This document shows, in pieces, positions 62,319 to 64,000 of a stretch of DNA of 64,000 nt (position 1 is the first letter of the stretch; each line of letters starts with the position of its first letter). The position numbers and the translations under genes were made by a program. This DNA is from Providencia stuartii. GTDB taxonomy: Bacteria; Pseudomonadota; Gammaproteobacteria; Enterobacterales; Enterobacteriaceae. The stretch covers positions 1,426,001 to 1,490,000 of the forward strand of contig UGUC01000002.1 in the NCBI GenBank assembly GCA_900455155.1, given 5' to 3'. Below the pieces are notes generated by a model. The model saw only the letters and a list, made by a program, of their open reading frames with translations, ran no database searches and was not told the origin of the DNA.

Positions 62319-62862
62319 GTTTATAAACCGCTTTCAGTTTACCCTGCCAGTGACTCGCCGAACTCAACGGACGGCGAGCAAATCTGCTGCCGTTCTTCTG
62401 CCTATTATCAATAAAACCACTCCTACATTATTATTAACGCAGCGTTCCCCTTTTTTGCGTTCACATGCCGGACAAGTGGCTTTCCCAGGAGGGGCACGTG
62501 ACCCTGAAGATGGCTCTCTAGTGACTACCGCGCTGCGAGAAGCCTATGAAGAAGTGGCTATTCCCCCAGAGAAAGTCCAAGTACTTGGGCAACTCTCGCC
62601 ACAACAAAGTATTGGCGGTTACGAAGTCACCCCAATCATCGGCCTGCTCCCCGAAGGCATTAATTATCGCCCTAATCCTAGTGAAGTGGCCTCTGTATTC
62701 GAGGTTCCGCTATTTGATGCGCTATCACTGAATCAACATAAATATGTTGATATCAAACGTGCTGGTCAAAGTAACCGTATTTTCTTCTATTGGCATAACG
62801 GACATCTCGTTTGGGGTCTCACTGCCGCCATCCTTCATCAGCTAGCTCTGCAACTCAAGTAG
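62302..62862 (+). CDS. nudL: Nudix hydrolase NudL (CoA pyrophosphatase-like)
   Basis: 186 aa (E. coli YeaB 192). The UPF0035/NudL motif LLTQRSPFLRSHAGQVAFPGG and the Nudix box (GGARDPEDGSLVTTALREAYEEVAI) are intact, indicating a Mg-dependent pyrophosphatase, probably on CoA derivatives. The start lies within pabB; sdaA follows, the E. coli order. Confidence 0.94.
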   Translation: MTKLNEFINRFQFTLPVTRRTQRTASKSAAVLLPIINKTTPTLLLTQRSPFLRSHAGQVAFPGGARDPEDGSLVTTALREAYEEVAIPPEKVQVLGQLSPQQSIGGYEVTPIIGLLPEGINYRPNPSEVASVFEVPLFDALSLNQHKYVDIKRAGQSNRIFFYWHNGHLVWGLTAAILHQLALQLK

Positions 62863-63036
62863 TCATTTTTGTGCCGTAATTGAATACATTTTGTGCTATT
62901 CTGTAGCAATTGGCCTTTTGTTACTACCTTATTTTAAAAAATAATTTAAACTTACTGGTTAACACTACTAAATAACAGTAAAGTAGCGCCCTTTAAAATA
63001 AATCACTAAATATCTACTTTTTTTAAGGAGTCCTGC

Positions 63037-64000
63037 GTGATAAGCGTATTCGACATGTTTAAAGTGGGCATAGGTCCTTCAAGCTCTCATACCGTCGGCC
63101 CAATGAAGGCGGGAAAAGAATTTGTCGATGATTTGGTAAGCAAACAATTATTACCAAGCGTCACACGCATTGCGGTCGACGTTTATGGCTCTCTTTCACT
63201 CACTGGAAAAGGCCACCATACTGATATTGCAATCATTATGGGCCTTGCTGGCAATTTACCTGCTACTGTTGATATCGAATCTATTCCTGGCTTTATTGAA
63301 AACGTTGAAAAGACTGAAAAGCTACCCTTAGCTAACGGCACTCACACGGTAGATTTCCCACGGGAAGGTGGAATGAACTTCCGCCTAGATAATCTGCCTT
63401 TACATGAAAATGGTATGACTATCCATGCCTTTGCAGGCGAAGAAGAAATTTATACCAAAACTTACTACTCAATTGGTGGCGGTTTTATTGTTGATGAGGA
63501 ACATTTTGGTCAATCTGTTCTGGATAGTAAACCCGTTTCCTACCCATTTAACTCAGCAGAAGAACTTTTGCTTCACTGCAAAAAAACGGGGTTATCCATC
63601 TCTAGCTTGATGATGAAGAATGAGCTTGACCTTCACACGAAAGAAGAGATCGATGCCTATTTTGCCGATGTGTGGAAAACCATGCAGGCTTGTATTGAAC
63701 GCGGGTTAAATACCGAGGGAGTTCTACCGGGGCCACTGCGCGTACCTCGTCGTGCGCCAGCATTGAACCGTCTTGTCACATCATCAAGCAAACTGTCCAA
63801 TGACCCGATGAATGTCGTTGATCTCATTAATATGTTTGCATTAGCGGTTAACGAAGAAAATGCGGCAGGTGGTCGCGTTGTTACTGCCCCAACCAACGGT
63901 GCCTGTGGTATCGTTCCTGCGGTTTTGGCTTATTACGACCACTGCATTGAGCCTGTTACGCCGGAATTATACACACGTTATTTCCTTGCGTCGGGGGCTA
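63037..64000 (+). CDS. sdaA: L-serine ammonia-lyase 1 (3' end cut by window edge)
   Basis: Iron-sulphur enzyme that deaminates serine to pyruvate. GTG 63037 follows AAGGAG with a good spacing; the frame VISVFDMFKVGIGPSSSHTVGPM is open for 321 codons to the window end. GGRVVTAPTNGACGIVPAVLAYY contains the first [4Fe-4S] region cysteine of the type I/II family. The rest of the catalytic domain and further cysteine ligands lie outside the window. Confidence 0.95.
   Translation, partial: MISVFDMFKVGIGPSSSHTVGPMKAGKEFVDDLVSKQLLPSVTRIAVDVYGSLSLTGKGHHTDIAIIMGLAGNLPATVDIESIPGFIENVEKTEKLPLANGTHTVDFPREGGMNFRLDNLPLHENGMTIHAFAGEEEIYTKTYYSIGGGFIVDEEHFGQSVLDSKPVSYPFNSAEELLLHCKKTGLSISSLMMKNELDLHTKEEIDAYFADVWKTMQACIERGLNTEGVLPGPLRVPRRAPALNRLVTSSSKLSNDPMNVVDLINMFALAVNEENAAGGRVVTAPTNGACGIVPAVLAYYDHCIEPVTPELYTRYFLASGA

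Overview
The window reads as a chromosomal segment of an enterobacterium of the family Morganellaceae, most likely Providencia. The basis is low-GC codon use, near-complete synteny with the E. coli yciA-tonB-cls-opp-adhE-hns-galU-purU, xthA-topB-selD-sppA-ansA-gapA, dadAX-fadR-nhaB-dsbB, htpX-prc-proQ-letAB and ftnA-holE-pabB-sdaA blocks, and protein sequences close to but distinct from E. coli. The genus call is inference. I see no prophage, insertion sequence, integron or CRISPR array.

Layout. 1-3.6 kb: yciA (cut by the window edge), tonB, the tiny yciY, cls, yciU. 3.8-11.1 kb: the oligopeptide permease operon oppA2-oppA-oppB-oppC-oppD-oppF on the minus strand, with two tandem binding-protein genes. 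11.7-16.3 kb: ychE, adhE (CRP box and a long hairpin in its leader), tdk. 16.9-21.7 kb: hns, galU, rssB, ychJ, purU and a tRNA-Tyr with a stringent-type promoter, abutted by a LysR-type regulator. 23-32.6 kb: xthA, topB, selD, ydjA, sppA, ansA-pncA, yeaC, msrB. 32.9-40.3 kb: gapA (perfect CRP palindrome), yeaD, a Sel1-repeat protein, mipA, dadX-dadA and a small six-cysteine exported protein I do not recognise. 40.4-47.4 kb: fadR, nhaB, dsbB, a DUF333-like lipoprotein, an SMR pump, sotB, a stand-alone NAD(P)HX dehydratase, yecF. 47.6-56.6 kb: an unrecognised 93-aa gene, htpX, prc, proQ, msrC, letA (yebS), letB (yebT, six MCE domains), yebV. 56.6-64 kb: the SdsR (RyeB) small RNA, yebY-yebZ-yobA, ftnA, holE, yebF, yoaH, pabB, nudL, and the start of sdaA at the right edge.

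The genes are mainly housekeeping: peptide uptake, fermentation and glycolysis, alanine and serine catabolism, nucleotide metabolism, envelope quality control (Prc, HtpX, DsbB, SppA), lipid transport (LetAB), copper handling (YobA/YebZ/YebY), and global regulation (H-NS, RssB, FadR, ProQ, SdsR).

A striking property is that 18 genes are broken by single-base frameshifts, 23 sites in all. Every one is a +1 insertion, many in homopolymers, and deleting one base at each site restores a protein of the expected family length. This looks like uncorrected insertion errors in the assembly rather than biology. Affected genes are therefore listed as full-length CDS spans with the shift positions noted. 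The least explained item is the six-cysteine exported protein at about 39.9-40.3 kb.
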